Shown here one piece after another: positions 43,501 through 52,600 of a DNA stretch of 52,963 nt. How positions within the stretch are numbered: position 1 is the stretch's first letter; every line of letters begins with the position of its first letter. The DNA is taken from contig JADYYN010000040.1 of assembly GCA_020853635.1 (NCBI GenBank), forward strand, positions 1-52,963, in the 5' to 3' direction. Origin of the DNA: Gemmatimonadaceae bacterium. GTDB taxonomy: Bacteria; Gemmatimonadota; Gemmatimonadetes; Gemmatimonadales; Gemmatimonadaceae. The notes under the pieces were generated by a model, which was not told the DNA's origin, did not search any database, and saw nothing but the letters and a program-made list of their open reading frames with translations. Made by a program: the position numbers and the translations under genes.

Positions 43501-46500
43501 ACCTACGCCCCCGACACCGCGGTGCTCGCGGTGCAGGCGTCCGTGCGTTTCAGCACCACGAGCTACTCGACGATCGTCACGCAGGAGATCCCGACCCAGA
43601 TCCTGCTCACCGATCCGGCGCCGAGTGGCGGCACGTTCATCACGTACAGCTTCGGGACTGCTGGGCGCGCGAGTGTCTCGCCGGATCCGGCCTTCATCCC
43701 GGCGGGTCAGCTCTCGGCGAACGTGGTGATCCGCGGGCTCGCGGCGGGCACGACGACCATCACGCCGGCGGCGACGGGGGTCAGCGGGCAGGCGACGAAC
43801 GTCACCATCTCGCCCGCATCGCTCACGTACACCACGTCGAACACACGTCTTGGCGCGGGGCAGTACCAGGACGGCAACTACGTCTACGCACCACAGAACC
43901 TCACCGCGCCGCTGACCGTCACGGTCACCAGCTCCGACACGACGATCGTCACCGCGCCGACCAGCGTCGTGATCCCGGCGGGCATCAACTACGCCTACGT
44001 GCGCTTCGATGGGCGCACGGCGGGCGCCGCCACACTCACGTTCTCCGCGCCGGGCTGGACGCCGTTCGTGACGAACGTCGTCGTGACGACGCCGAACCTC
44101 GTCGTCTCAGGCGGCGGGGCGTACAACACCACGCAGCCGCCGATCAATGTGACCGTGGCGACAGCCGACTCCACGCGGAACGGCTACTACCGGACCAGCG
44201 GTCTCGCGGTGCAGCTGAGCTCGAGCGACACGACCGTGCTGCGCATCGTGACGCAGAACGTCACCGTCGGCGCCGGACAGTATTTCGTGACCGGCCAAGT
44301 GGCGCCGGGCGGGAACCCCGGCACGGCGCGACTCTACGCGACGGCGAGCGGACATCGGACGGATTCGGTGAGCTACTCGTTCACCGGTCCGAAGCTGCAG
44401 TTCAGCTGGAACGCGCTGCGACTCGGCGCGCGGCAGTTCGAGCAGAACGTGTACGTGTATGCGCCGAACAACCCGACCTCGCCGCTCACGGTGACACTCA
44501 CGGCAACGACACCGGCCGTGGGGTCTGCGCCCGCCTCGGTGACCATCCCCACGACGCAGAACTTCCAGTATTTCAACGTGAACGCGCTGACGCCGGGCAC
44601 GACAACGTTCATCGCCACGGCGCCTGGCTACGAGCCGGACACCGCGACGCTCGTCGTCACGTCGCCGCAGATCCATCTGTTCGGTGGCGGAATTCTCGAC
44701 AACTTCGCTGCAGCTGTCGGCATCACCACGTACATCGGTGACTCCACCACGAACTCGGGGCACTATTCGCTCGACACGGTGATCGTGAGTTACACGTCGT
44801 CCGACCCAGCGGTGCTGACGGTGACCGCGGCCGACACCATCCTGCCCAACGAGTTCAGTACGACCGCCGCGCGCGTGACACCCGTGGGCGAGGGGACGGC
44901 ACTCATCATCGTCACGTCGCCGGGTCGCGGCGCGGACACCATCTCGTACACGGTACGGACGCCCAAGCTCAACTTCTCCTTCGCCACGTATCGCATCGGC
45001 CTGCGGCAGTACCGCCCGCCGGCCGAGAACTACGTGTACACGCCGACGGCGCGCAGCGTGTCCGTGCCAGTGACGATCACCAGGAGCAATCCGGTCATCG
45101 ACTCACTGTCGGCGACGTCGTTCACGATTCCGGCGAACAACAATCTCGTGAACCTGGGCTTCGCGGGCATGACCCGTGGTGTCGATACGTTGATCGCCAG
45201 CGCGCCGGGCTATCTGCCCGACACGGCGGTCATCATCGTGACGTCGCCGCGCTTCATCCTGAACGGCATCGCGGGCACGGCCACGACAACCTCGCCTTCG
45301 ACCACGGCTTTCGTGCAGGCGGCGGACAGCGTCGGCAACGCGCACTACGTGCTCGACTCGGTGCGCGTCGGCCTACTCTCCAGCAACATCGGCGTGGTGC
45401 AGTTCGATAGCACGGCCGTGATGATCCCGCGTGGCAACTATTTCGCACAACCGCGCTATCGGTACACCGGACCGGGCACAGCCACGATCTCGGTGGTCGA
45501 CTCGTCGGGTCTTGGGTACAGCGGCGCGACGAGCAACGCAGTCACGGTCACCGGACCGTCGCTCACGATGTCCAACCCGCGGCCCACGCTCGGCATGCGC
45601 CAGACTGGCCTCTTGAGCTCGTCGTACGTGCAGATCCCGAACCCGATCGGCACTCCGCTCGTCGTCACGCTCGTGTCGACGGACTCGATGGTCGCGCGTG
45701 TGCAGCCGTCAGTGACGATCCCGGCCGGTCAGACCTTCGCGTACTTCCGCATCGACGCGCAAGATCAGACCGGCACCGTCCAGATCCAGGCGTCCGCGCC
45801 AGGGTACGGACCGGCCTCGTTCAATCAACAGGTGACGGTGCCGCGGTTCTTGATCTTCGCCTCGACGCCCACCACGACTACGGCGCTACCGCAGGCCACC
45901 ACTGTGCAGGCGGCCGATGCCGCAGGCACCGCGCACTACGTCAGCGAGAACGTCACCATCACGTTGACGTCGTCCAACCCGGCGGCGGGCACCATCGACT
46001 CCGCCAGCGTGGTCATCGTGGCCGGCGACTACTTCAACAATCGCGCGCGGTTCGTGCCGGGCGCGGTGGGCTCCACCACCATCACCGCGTCGGATCCGCG
46101 AGGCACCAGCTACAGCTACACGAGCGCGTCCACCACCATCGCGGTGAACCAGCCGAATCTCGCCTTCAGCTGGGGCTCCCCGATGTCGCTCGGCGTGGGG
46201 CAGTACATCGACCAGAGCGTCTCCGTACCGAACACACGACTCACACCGCTGGAGATCGCACTCGCACACCGCACCACCGCGTCCGCCACGCCAGCGACGG
46301 TGACGATGAACGTCGGGACGAATTCCTCGACCGTGCGCCTGTCCGGCGTGAGCGTGGGCGCCGACACACTGGTGGCCACCGCGACGGGTCACAACAGCAC
46401 CACGGCCCCGATCGCTGTGGGACTGGGCCGACTGGATTTCATCAGTGGCTTGCCGACCACCGTGACGACCGACTCGGTGCTCGTCACGGTCTTCGCGCGC

Positions 46501-46740
46501 AGTCCGGACACCGGCGTGCGGAACGTGCTGGCCGCGACCACGCTCACGCTCGGCGTGAGCGGCAGCGGGTTCGAGCTCCGGAGCGGCGGTGTCGCCGTGT
46601 CGAGTGTCACCATCCCAGCGAACGGAAGCTCGGTCTCGTTCTACATCCGACGACTCGCCGGAGGCGGCAGCGGCACGTTCACGGTCTCACATCCGGACTA
46701 CACGACCTACACGACACCGACCATCACGGTGAATCCATAG
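40516..46740 (+). CDS. Giant Ig-repeat (Big-domain) surface lipoprotein
   Basis: 2,074 residues from the ATG at 40516, which starts a lipoprotein signal with lipobox LLSC (Cys28); the frame is open 20 codons further up without a signal. After the N-terminal domain (about 35-150) come a series of bacterial Ig-like domains, including Big_2 units recognisable by WLSRDPAIATVNDTGRVVAV, VWSSGTPAVATLDSLGVARG and FTFASVNPAIATVSGAGVVS. Residues ~1100-2074 are five copies of a ~195-residue unit (separate entry). The protein has almost no cysteine or lysine and is Thr/Ser/Ala/Val-rich, as for long extracellular stalks. A surface adhesin or scaffold is likely; no catalytic domain is visible. It begins its own transcription unit after the 34-bp palindrome. 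Confidence 0.9.
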   Translation: MPTLRRLPSRSRRVLAAIATLGLSLLSCGRDVTGPGEGLRYATGLSFLAEFPAPLADVADGAGSVVPFERVRVVFRRGDESVALDTSIVFPANVDSMALDLRVALSPGAPASGEPMALSLDYVNAAGDTVFRGGPVPVVAVPRAAGSPPPEPAPVPLTYTGPGATATSLDVTPETLTVVAGDPFSFTATALDGQGAPVANAPIVFTSLDPARATLTARNAGAGATTTLRGSARVLAQLVTGAADDTVALVVLPRPGSLALVSGGTQSAAPNTALATPITVRLLATDGQPLADAPVSVTPAVGSGATVPSSPFTDANGLYTFTWTLGAAAGAQTATIQSPGATDLVVTATAVVANATQLVITQEIPASPYAAGDSLPALVVEARTAGNARDSTFADSVFLSFDAGSPAGATFTGTTRVQAVAGIARFDNFRLTRAGITYRLAVNAAGLTPDTSTTIAITPRAASVIALSTGGGQAAAPDAALPQPVVVRAADPYDNPVAGVIVGFSVASGSVGATVDTTDVNGLASTSWTLGTTTGGQTLTATADGLTGSPISVSATATSGVATTTLAPQFDTLTAIGANRLLVATARDGANAVVPGAFTWLSRDPAIATVNDTGRVVAVTNGETWVVATEAGGTRDSARIVVQQRLASITVTPGNRNIYLGAQFTFTASAVDGLGVPLASQPAFVWSSGTPAVATLDSLGVARGVGLGAAQVRATALSVTGTANLSVLTPITRIAVVRDSIGFVATDTFTLSALQQSRSYRAVAYDTLDVAMTGITFAWASSNPSVATIDSSGATTARARAAANGFTAVRATAQGITGAAALNVAQVMTAIDLTPANVTVAVGGQTVLTPRRLDANGFFIPGGSFTFASVNPAIATVSGAGVVSGVELGTTTVTASSGATTSNAITVNVSASAPAVLSWGRDTLAIGRSATNVGFPVYLSRPSGTAVTVNLAVVDTFAFFSPTSVTIPQGATSGTAFLNGRNAGTTQIIATDAASTYAPDTAVLAVQASVRFSTTSYSTIVTQEIPTQILLTDPAPSGGTFITYSFGTAGRASVSPDPAFIPAGQLSANVVIRGLAAGTTTITPAATGVSGQATNVTISPASLTYTTSNTRLGAGQYQDGNYVYAPQNLTAPLTVTVTSSDTTIVTAPTSVVIPAGINYAYVRFDGRTAGAATLTFSAPGWTPFVTNVVVTTPNLVVSGGGAYNTTQPPINVTVATADSTRNGYYRTSGLAVQLSSSDTTVLRIVTQNVTVGAGQYFVTGQVAPGGNPGTARLYATASGHRTDSVSYSFTGPKLQFSWNALRLGARQFEQNVYVYAPNNPTSPLTVTLTATTPAVGSAPASVTIPTTQNFQYFNVNALTPGTTTFIATAPGYEPDTATLVVTSPQIHLFGGGILDNFAAAVGITTYIGDSTTNSGHYSLDTVIVSYTSSDPAVLTVTAADTILPNEFSTTAARVTPVGEGTALIIVTSPGRGADTISYTVRTPKLNFSFATYRIGLRQYRPPAENYVYTPTARSVSVPVTITRSNPVIDSLSATSFTIPANNNLVNLGFAGMTRGVDTLIASAPGYLPDTAVIIVTSPRFILNGIAGTATTTSPSTTAFVQAADSVGNAHYVLDSVRVGLLSSNIGVVQFDSTAVMIPRGNYFAQPRYRYTGPGTATISVVDSSGLGYSGATSNAVTVTGPSLTMSNPRPTLGMRQTGLLSSSYVQIPNPIGTPLVVTLVSTDSMVARVQPSVTIPAGQTFAYFRIDAQDQTGTVQIQASAPGYGPASFNQQVTVPRFLIFASTPTTTTALPQATTVQAADAAGTAHYVSENVTITLTSSNPAAGTIDSASVVIVAGDYFNNRARFVPGAVGSTTITASDPRGTSYSYTSASTTIAVNQPNLAFSWGSPMSLGVGQYIDQSVSVPNTRLTPLEIALAHRTTASATPATVTMNVGTNSSTVRLSGVSVGADTLVATATGHNSTTAPIAVGLGRLDFISGLPTTVTTDSVLVTVFARSPDTGVRNVLAATTLTLGVSGSGFELRSGGVAVSSVTIPANGSSVSFYIRRLAGGGSGTFTVSHPDYTTYTTPTITVNP
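43819..46740 (+). repeat. Five tandem ~195-residue units in the Ig-repeat protein
   Basis: Units begin near 43819, 44391, 44964, 45559 and 46156 (spacing 570-597 bases). Each opens with a short strand and an LGxxQY-like turn (TRLGAGQYQDGNYVYAP, LRLGARQFEQNVYVYAPN, YRIGLRQYRPPAENYVYTP, TLGMRQTGLLSSSYVQIPN, MSLGVGQYIDQSVSVPN), followed by a VTIPA-type strand and an APGY-type ending, then a second subdomain. Copies are well diverged, so the duplication is old and copy number should be stable. Confidence 0.8.
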
Positions 46741-46742
46741 CG

Positions 46743-46798
46743 GGTGTCAGGCGGGTGGCCGCACCGCCCGACGAGCGCCGCGCGGCGCGCCTGACACC
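46743..46798. repeat. Inverted repeat after the Ig-repeat gene
   Basis: Perfect 11-bp arms GGTGTCAGGCG (46743-46753) and CGCCTGACACC (46788-46798) around a 34-base GC-rich interior that can fold further. It starts two bases after the stop codon. It may act as a terminator, though no T-tract follows, or as a transcript-end structure. Confidence 0.6.
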
Positions 46799-46845
46799 GC
46801 TCCCGTGATCCCGCCGTACGGTCTCCACTACCCCAACCCACGCAC

Positions 46846-47412
46846 GTGAACTATCGCCGACTCCTGACATATCTCTGGGTTGCCGTCGTCGGCGGCGTAC
46901 TGGTGCTCTGGCTCTTGAATCCGAGCGCCCTCTCCAAGGAGTCGTTCGAGGCGCTGCTCACACGCATGGGCCCGTGGGCCTTCGCGGGGTTCGTGTTGAT
47001 CTCGTTGGTTCGGGGGGCCCTGCTGATCCCCAGCACCCCGGTGGTCCTCGCGGGAGGTGCCTTTTTCCCGAATGCCATCCCCCTCGTGCTCCTCGTGTCA
47101 ATGGCCGGAATCGTCGCCTCGGCCACCCTCCTCTATCGCTTTCCGGGGTTTGCGGGATACGATTCAATGTTGGCGGCGAAGTACCCGGAGCAGTTGGGCC
47201 GGCTGCAGCGCAATCTGGTGAAGCCTGGGGCGGTCTGGCTCGTCGCTGCCTGGTCGTTCTTCCCGGCCGTGCCGACGGATCTCATCTGCTACGCCGCCGG
47301 ACTCGTCGGGATGCCGTATCGTCGTATGATCCTCGGTCTGGTGATCGGGGAGCTACCGCTGGTGACCGCGTACGTCCTGCTCGGCACGAAGGTCGCCGAG
47401 TTCCTTCCCTGA
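46846..47412 (+). CDS. VTT (DedA/TVP38)-domain membrane protein
   Basis: 188 residues from a GTG at 46846 without a clear ribosome site. Five or six hydrophobic segments: LTYLWVAVVGGVLVLWLL, WAFAGFVLISLVRGALLIP, NAIPLVLLVSMAGIVASATL, GAVWLVAAWSFFPAVPTDLI and LGLVIGELPLVTAYVLLGTK. The pattern of a re-entrant loop with PSTPVVLAGGAFFP and FFPAVPTDLICYAAGL is that of the VTT/SNARE-associated family. These proteins are membrane-lipid flippases or scramblases (DedA-type undecaprenyl phosphate, PopT/UptA) or of unknown role. The methyltransferase after it, ten bases on, is a lipid-type enzyme, which fits a membrane-lipid unit. Confidence 0.85.
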   Translation: MNYRRLLTYLWVAVVGGVLVLWLLNPSALSKESFEALLTRMGPWAFAGFVLISLVRGALLIPSTPVVLAGGAFFPNAIPLVLLVSMAGIVASATLLYRFPGFAGYDSMLAAKYPEQLGRLQRNLVKPGAVWLVAAWSFFPAVPTDLICYAAGLVGMPYRRMILGLVIGELPLVTAYVLLGTKVAEFLP

Positions 47413-47422
47413 GGGCGCTGCC

Positions 47423-47983
47423 TTGATCGCACACATCAAGCACATCAAGACGTCCGGGACGATTGTGCGCAGTTCGCCATTCCTCATCCGGCGGCTGTTG
47501 CGCGCGATGAACTTCCGCCGTGCGCGCACCGTGGTGCAGTTCGGCGTCGGCACCGGATGCATCACCCGTGCCCTGCTGGGGAAGATGCGGCCGGACGCCC
47601 GCCTCATCTCGTTGGAGCTCAATCCGGTGTTCGTGGGCGAGTGCCGCGAGGAGATCCACGATCCGCGCCTCACCTTGCGCCAGGCCTGTGCGGGCTCGCT
47701 GCCCGCCTTGGTGGAAGAGCTCGGGCTGGGCCGCATCGACTACATCGTGTCGAGCCTGCCGCTCGCCATCATGGATCACGAGCTCGTCGAGCGCATCATC
47801 GCCGCGAGTGACGACCTCCTCGCGCCCGACGGGCTCTTTCTGCAGTACCAGTACAGCCTCAGTCAGCGCGCCATGCTCGAGCGCCGCTTCAGCGATGTGC
47901 GGGTGGGATTCACACTCGCCAACATCCCACCCGCGTTCGTGTACGAGTGCACGCCCGCGATCTCTGCGGCCGGCGGGCTCTGA
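47423..47983 (+). CDS. PmtA-like phospholipid N-methyltransferase-type SAM enzyme
   Basis: 186 residues from a TTG with GAGGG seven bases upstream. The N-terminus HIKTSGTIVRSSPFLIRRLL is the amphipathic start seen in PmtA-type enzymes. SAM motif I is VVQFGVGTGCITRALL, close to the family's ELGPGTGxxTxxLL but with Gln-Phe for Glu-Leu; motif LISLELNPVFVGEC supplies the acidic ribose ligand. The phrase VSSLPLAIM replaces the NLPF/NPPY motif, and the end NIPPAFVYEC is the PmtA-like C-terminus. It would methylate phosphatidylethanolamine or a similar amine at the membrane. Pairing with the VTT protein supports a lipid role; the exact acceptor is unknown. Confidence 0.8.
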   Translation: MIAHIKHIKTSGTIVRSSPFLIRRLLRAMNFRRARTVVQFGVGTGCITRALLGKMRPDARLISLELNPVFVGECREEIHDPRLTLRQACAGSLPALVEELGLGRIDYIVSSLPLAIMDHELVERIIAASDDLLAPDGLFLQYQYSLSQRAMLERRFSDVRVGFTLANIPPAFVYECTPAISAAGGL

Positions 47984-47989
47984 GCGAGT

Positions 47990-49435
47990 TCAGGGTTTCG
48001 GTAGCGCCACACGGATCGCGCGTGGCGTCGCGATCCACTCCACCGTGAACCCGCGCGCACGCAGCCGCGCGATGATCGCATCCTGCTCGGCTTTCGCTGC
48101 CGGGCGCCCGATCACGTTCATGCCGTAGATCCACTTGAGCGTGGGCGAGTAGACGACCATCGCGCCGTGACCGTCTGGCGTATCGACGCGTTCGAGCCAG
48201 AGCGAGTCGCTGCCGACCTTCACCCAGCGCGACGCGTCCACCACGCTGATCCGCGGCATCGCCGTGGCGCCGACGACTTGCCGGAGCACGGGCACCGCGC
48301 CGGGCGCCGCGTACACGGGCTTCTTCTGCGCGGCGAACCACTTGGCGCCCCCGTTGCTCGGGCCGAGGTTGGTCACGACGGCGGCCGCGAGCGGCGACTC
48401 GGGCGTGTTGCGCGCGAACCACTGCGCGACCTTCGCGGCCGCGCCGTCGCGTTGGCCGGACTCGAGCAGGACCCACTGCCCGCCCACACGCACCGCACCG
48501 CTCACACCGAGGAACGGTGGGATCATCGCGAAGTCGTTCTCGATGAGCTTCGCCGAATCGAGTGGCGCATCCCACATGGGGCGCTGTTCGGTCGCGAGGT
48601 ACTTGCTCACGATGGAGTCGGCGATGGCGAACGAGTCGGCCGGCGCAGGCGCATTCGCGGCCATGGTGAGGATCGTCATGCGCTTGTACGGACGCCCCAC
48701 GCGTCGCACGTCGCGCTGCCGCGGGATCAACGCGCCTTGCGGCGTGGGTGCCCACGCGGAGAACCACGTCTCGACGTCCATCGGGCCCCACATGGCGAGG
48801 CCGAAGTCGTTGGTCTCGTCGGCGCGGAAGCGCACCATGGTGAGCAGACCATCGCTGCGTCGGAGGAACCACGTCGTAGGGAATCCATCGACCGTTCCGC
48901 GCACACGCGCGTGGGCGAGGCCCCCGATACTGGTGTCCGCAAGCAACGTGAGTCCGCCTGCATCGCGCGCGAGCAGCAGCGTGCGCTCGGGCGCGAACGC
49001 GAAGAGTTCGCGACGCTCATCGACGTACGCGAGGTTGAGCGGCATGAGCATCGCGCCGCCGTTAGGCAGCGCGATGCTGCGGCCACCGACCGTATCGCGC
49101 ACGATGTCCACCGTCGATCCGTTCGGGATGAAGCTGCGTGTGTTGCGCCAGGCGTTGGTGCTGTAGTCGCGCAGGTCGACGTGCCGTTCGAACGACGGTT
49201 GGTCGGCGTAGGGATGGTCCGCGAAGTGCGTGCGCTGCCACTGCGTGAGCACATCCATGCGCAGCGTGCGGATGCTCCGCAGCGCGGCCTCGCCACCCAT
49301 GCGCGTGATGGCGCGGTCGAGCACGGCGACGGCGCGTGGGTCGTTGGGGGCGGACTGTGCGGGGAGTGTCGCGGCAGCGGCGAAGAGCGCGCAGGTCGCC
49401 GCGAGGCGCCGGAGTACGGCTGGTGTGATACGCAT
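47990..49435 (-). CDS. Secreted protein with a degenerate metallo-beta-lactamase-like fold
   Basis: 481 residues from the ATG at 49435, with a signal peptide (LRRLAATCALFAAAATLPAQ). The N-terminal half starts AVAVLDRAITRMGGEAALRS, the head seen in secreted proteins that precede a beta-lactamase-like domain. In the C-terminal half the order of elements mimics that fold: QWVLLESGQRDGAAAKVAQW, then AAVVTNLGPSNGGAKWFAAQ where THxHxDHxGG is expected (near 352-367), and GHGAMVVYSPTLKWIYGMNV where the GD motif is expected. None of the zinc-binding His/Asp residues is kept. It is probably a non-catalytic relative; role unknown. It is convergent with the methyltransferase gene. Confidence 0.7.
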   Translation of the reverse strand: MRITPAVLRRLAATCALFAAAATLPAQSAPNDPRAVAVLDRAITRMGGEAALRSIRTLRMDVLTQWQRTHFADHPYADQPSFERHVDLRDYSTNAWRNTRSFIPNGSTVDIVRDTVGGRSIALPNGGAMLMPLNLAYVDERRELFAFAPERTLLLARDAGGLTLLADTSIGGLAHARVRGTVDGFPTTWFLRRSDGLLTMVRFRADETNDFGLAMWGPMDVETWFSAWAPTPQGALIPRQRDVRRVGRPYKRMTILTMAANAPAPADSFAIADSIVSKYLATEQRPMWDAPLDSAKLIENDFAMIPPFLGVSGAVRVGGQWVLLESGQRDGAAAKVAQWFARNTPESPLAAAVVTNLGPSNGGAKWFAAQKKPVYAAPGAVPVLRQVVGATAMPRISVVDASRWVKVGSDSLWLERVDTPDGHGAMVVYSPTLKWIYGMNVIGRPAAKAEQDAIIARLRARGFTVEWIATPRAIRVALPKP

Positions 49436-49442
49436 GTCGAGT

Positions 49443-49480
49443 CGTGTGTGGGAAGTGGGATACGGGCGGTCCCACACACG
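49443..49480 (-). repeat. Inverted repeat in the 5' leader of the degenerate-MBL gene
   Basis: Perfect 11-bp arms CGTGTGTGGGA (49443-49453) and TCCCACACACG (49470-49480) with a 16-base spacer, ending seven bases before the ATG at 49435 on the minus strand. As DNA it has the look of an operator; as RNA it would fold over the ribosome-binding region, where no Shine-Dalgarno is otherwise visible. The rest of the 214-base gap (49436-49649) shows nothing recognisable. Confidence 0.55.
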
Positions 49481-49649
49481 GACTTTGAGGGCAGGCGGTT
49501 TGTTGCAGCTGGTGGTAGGCGAAGTGGCGAATCGAGCCGAGGGTGGGGCGACACGTGTAAACTGGCATGTGTGGAATCATGTTCCGACACCGATTGACGC
49601 CCGCCGTGCCAGTCGCCCAACTTCACCCGATGCTGATTCCCCGCTCCGC

Positions 49650-52600
49650 GTGACCCTCGAACTCCCGTCCCCTAAGGACGTCGCGCCCAAGCTCCGCGCA
49701 CTGGCCGAAGCGTGGAAGAACGTCGCCGCCAACGAGCGCGCGTCCTTCCAGACTTGGTTTCTCCAGCTCTGCGACGCACTCGGTGTGCCGGGTCCGACGA
49801 CACCGACCGACGCCTACCGGTTCGAACTCCCCGTGAAGGTCGTGGACCGCGAAGGCGAGCTAGCCACGAACTTCATCGATGCCTGGCACTCCGGGCACTT
49901 TGCGATGGAAGCGAAGATGTCGGAGACGGGAAGGCAGAACGACACCTTGCTCCGCAAAGCGTACGGCCAAGTCCGCAACTACGCCTCGCACGTTTCTGGT
50001 ACGCCAGTCCCGTATCTGATAGTGGTCGACGTCCCCCGCACCCTCATGATCTGGGATCGGTGGAGCGGGAGCTATGGGGACTTCGGCGCGGGCAAACGTG
50101 TCGCACTGGCGTCACTGCACGAGCGCGAGGACGATATCGCGCTTCTGCAGGACATCTTCGCGCGCCCGGCGGCTCGGGACCCGCGCGGACGGGCGCAGAT
50201 CGTGACGACGGAGATCGCCGCCCGACTTGCGGAGCTGGCCGCCGCTCTGGAAGACCGTGGACTCGACCAAGAGCGAGTGGCGCGCTTCCTCATGCGCTGT
50301 GTCTTCTCCTGCTTCGCCGAAGATGTCGGGCTGCTCCCGGAGCAGTTGTTCCGAAAGACGCTTGAGGCTGCGAAGAGTTCGGGTGACCCGGCACGGCTCA
50401 AGGCTGCGCTGGAGTTGCTGTGGAAGACGATGGACGAAGGCGGCATGTTCGGCGCCGAGATGCTGCATCGCTTCAACGGGCACTTCTTCAAAACACGCGA
50501 AGCGCTGCCGTTGGAGCCGAACGACGTGACGCTGCTGATAGAGGCAACGGCCTTCGATTGGTCGCGCGTGGAACCGAGCATCTTCGGCACGCTGCTCGTG
50601 CGCGCGCTGGACCCGGAGGAGCGGCACAGGCTCGGTGCTGAGTACACGCCGCGGGAGTACATCGAACGTTTGGTAGAACCGACCGTGGTCGAGCCGATCC
50701 GCGAGAAGTGGGTGGCGGTGCAGGCGACGGTCGTGCAGCTAGAGGAGGCTGGGAAGCTCGGGGACAACAAGGAAGGCATCCGCAAGAAGGAACGCGATCA
50801 GGCTGTCAAGCAGCTCACCGATTTCCACGCGTGGATGCGCTCGCTGCGGTTCCTCGATCCGGCCTGCGGGAGCGGCAACTTCCTTTACGTAACGATGGCC
50901 GCGGTGAAGCGCGTCGAGCACGAAGTGCTGAACGAACTGGCCCGCGTGAGCGGCGGCCAGGGCGGTCTCGTGCTCGAAGAAGTGCACCCGAGACAGTTCT
51001 TTGGTATCGAAATCAAACCGTGGGCTCGTGAGATCGCCGAGCTGACTTTGTGGATCGGTTACCACCAGTTCTGGCGCGAGACGCATGGCGGTCGTACGCC
51101 GCCGGATCCGATTCTGGAGGACACAGGGACAATCGAGTGTCGGGACGCGATCCTAGCGTACGATGCTGTGGTGCACAGGCCGGAGAGGGACCGACCGGAT
51201 CCGTCGCCTCGGCTCGTCTCGCCTGTTACCGGTGAGCTGGTGCCGGATCCGGCGGCGAAGCTACCGTACTACGAGTACGTGGATGCACGGCCGGCAGAAT
51301 GGCCGGAGGCGGAGTTCATTGTGGGGAATCCGCCGTATCTTGGGGCGTCTCGAATGCGCGATTCATTAGGCGACGGCTACACCGAAGCACTGCGGTCGGC
51401 GTATCCCCAGATCGCAGCGAGCTCTGACGTCGTGGGTTGTTGGGTCGAGATCTCCGCGCAATCCGTGTCCTCTGGCTCGACGAACCGTGCTGGCCTTATC
51501 ACGACCTCCTCGATCACTCAGCGCCTGAACCGGGGAGTCATCGAGCGTGCTCAGGCGGCTGGCGCTCTCGTCATCTGGGCCGCGCCCGACCACCCATGGT
51601 CATCGGAGGCGGACGGTGCAGCCGTACGAGTCGCGATGACCGTTCTTGGCCGTGACGCTAGCACTCGCCGTCTCGTGCGCGTCGATGAAGCAGCTGCGGT
51701 TACCGAAGTGGAGATCGTGGCGCGCGTCAACTCCGATCTGACCGGACGCGCAGACATCGCGACTGCTTCAGCCGTGGCATTAAAGTCCAACGACGGCTTG
51801 GCGTTTGCAGGTCTCGAGCCGAACGGTGAGGGATTCGTCCTTAGTCCAGACGCCGCTCGCGATTTGATACGCGCCGATCCAAGACTCAGCGAGATTCTGA
51901 AGCCATACTTGAATGGTCGCGACGTTGCCGATCGGCCTCGTGGTGTCTATGCGATCGACTTCGGTGTCCTCGATGAAGCAGGCGCCCGTCGGTACCCACA
52001 GCTGTTTCAGATCGTCGCAGACCGGGTTCGTCCGGTGCGCGCAGCGAACCGAGATCGTCGACGACGCGAACTCTGGTGGCAGTTCGGCCGCAACAACGTC
52101 GAACTGCGCGAAGCAATTGGGGCACTTTCTCGGTTCATCGTAACCGTGAAGACATCTCGTCATCGACTGTTTTCATTTGTATCCGGTGTCGTACCGGACA
52201 GCAAACTGAACTGCATCGCATCTGAGCGCGGCGATATTCTCGCAGTCCTCAGTAGCTCCATTCACGTGCACTGGAGCATCGCGGCCGGGGGACGTCTCGG
52301 GATTGGCAACGATCCTACTTACAACAAGGAATCGAGCTTTGACGCGTTTCCGTTCCCGGACTCGCCTTCACAGTCTCGCGCACAACTTGCGGTGATCGGC
52401 GAGCGACTCGACTCACACAGGCAGGACGCGATCGCCCGCGACCCCCGTATCACGATGACAAAGATGTACAATGTCATCGAGAAGCTCCGCACCGGCGAGC
52501 CACTCACCCCCGCCGAGCGCACCATCCACGAGCTCGCCGCCTGCGGCATACTCCGCGACCTCCACGACCAGCTTGATCGGCTCGTTGCAGAGGCCTACGG

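Noticed and set aside
49436-49649. Possible tRNA or integration site beside the restriction-modification gene
   Set aside because: No cloverleaf, CCA end or direct repeat could be found in the gap; only the 11-bp inverted repeat is present.
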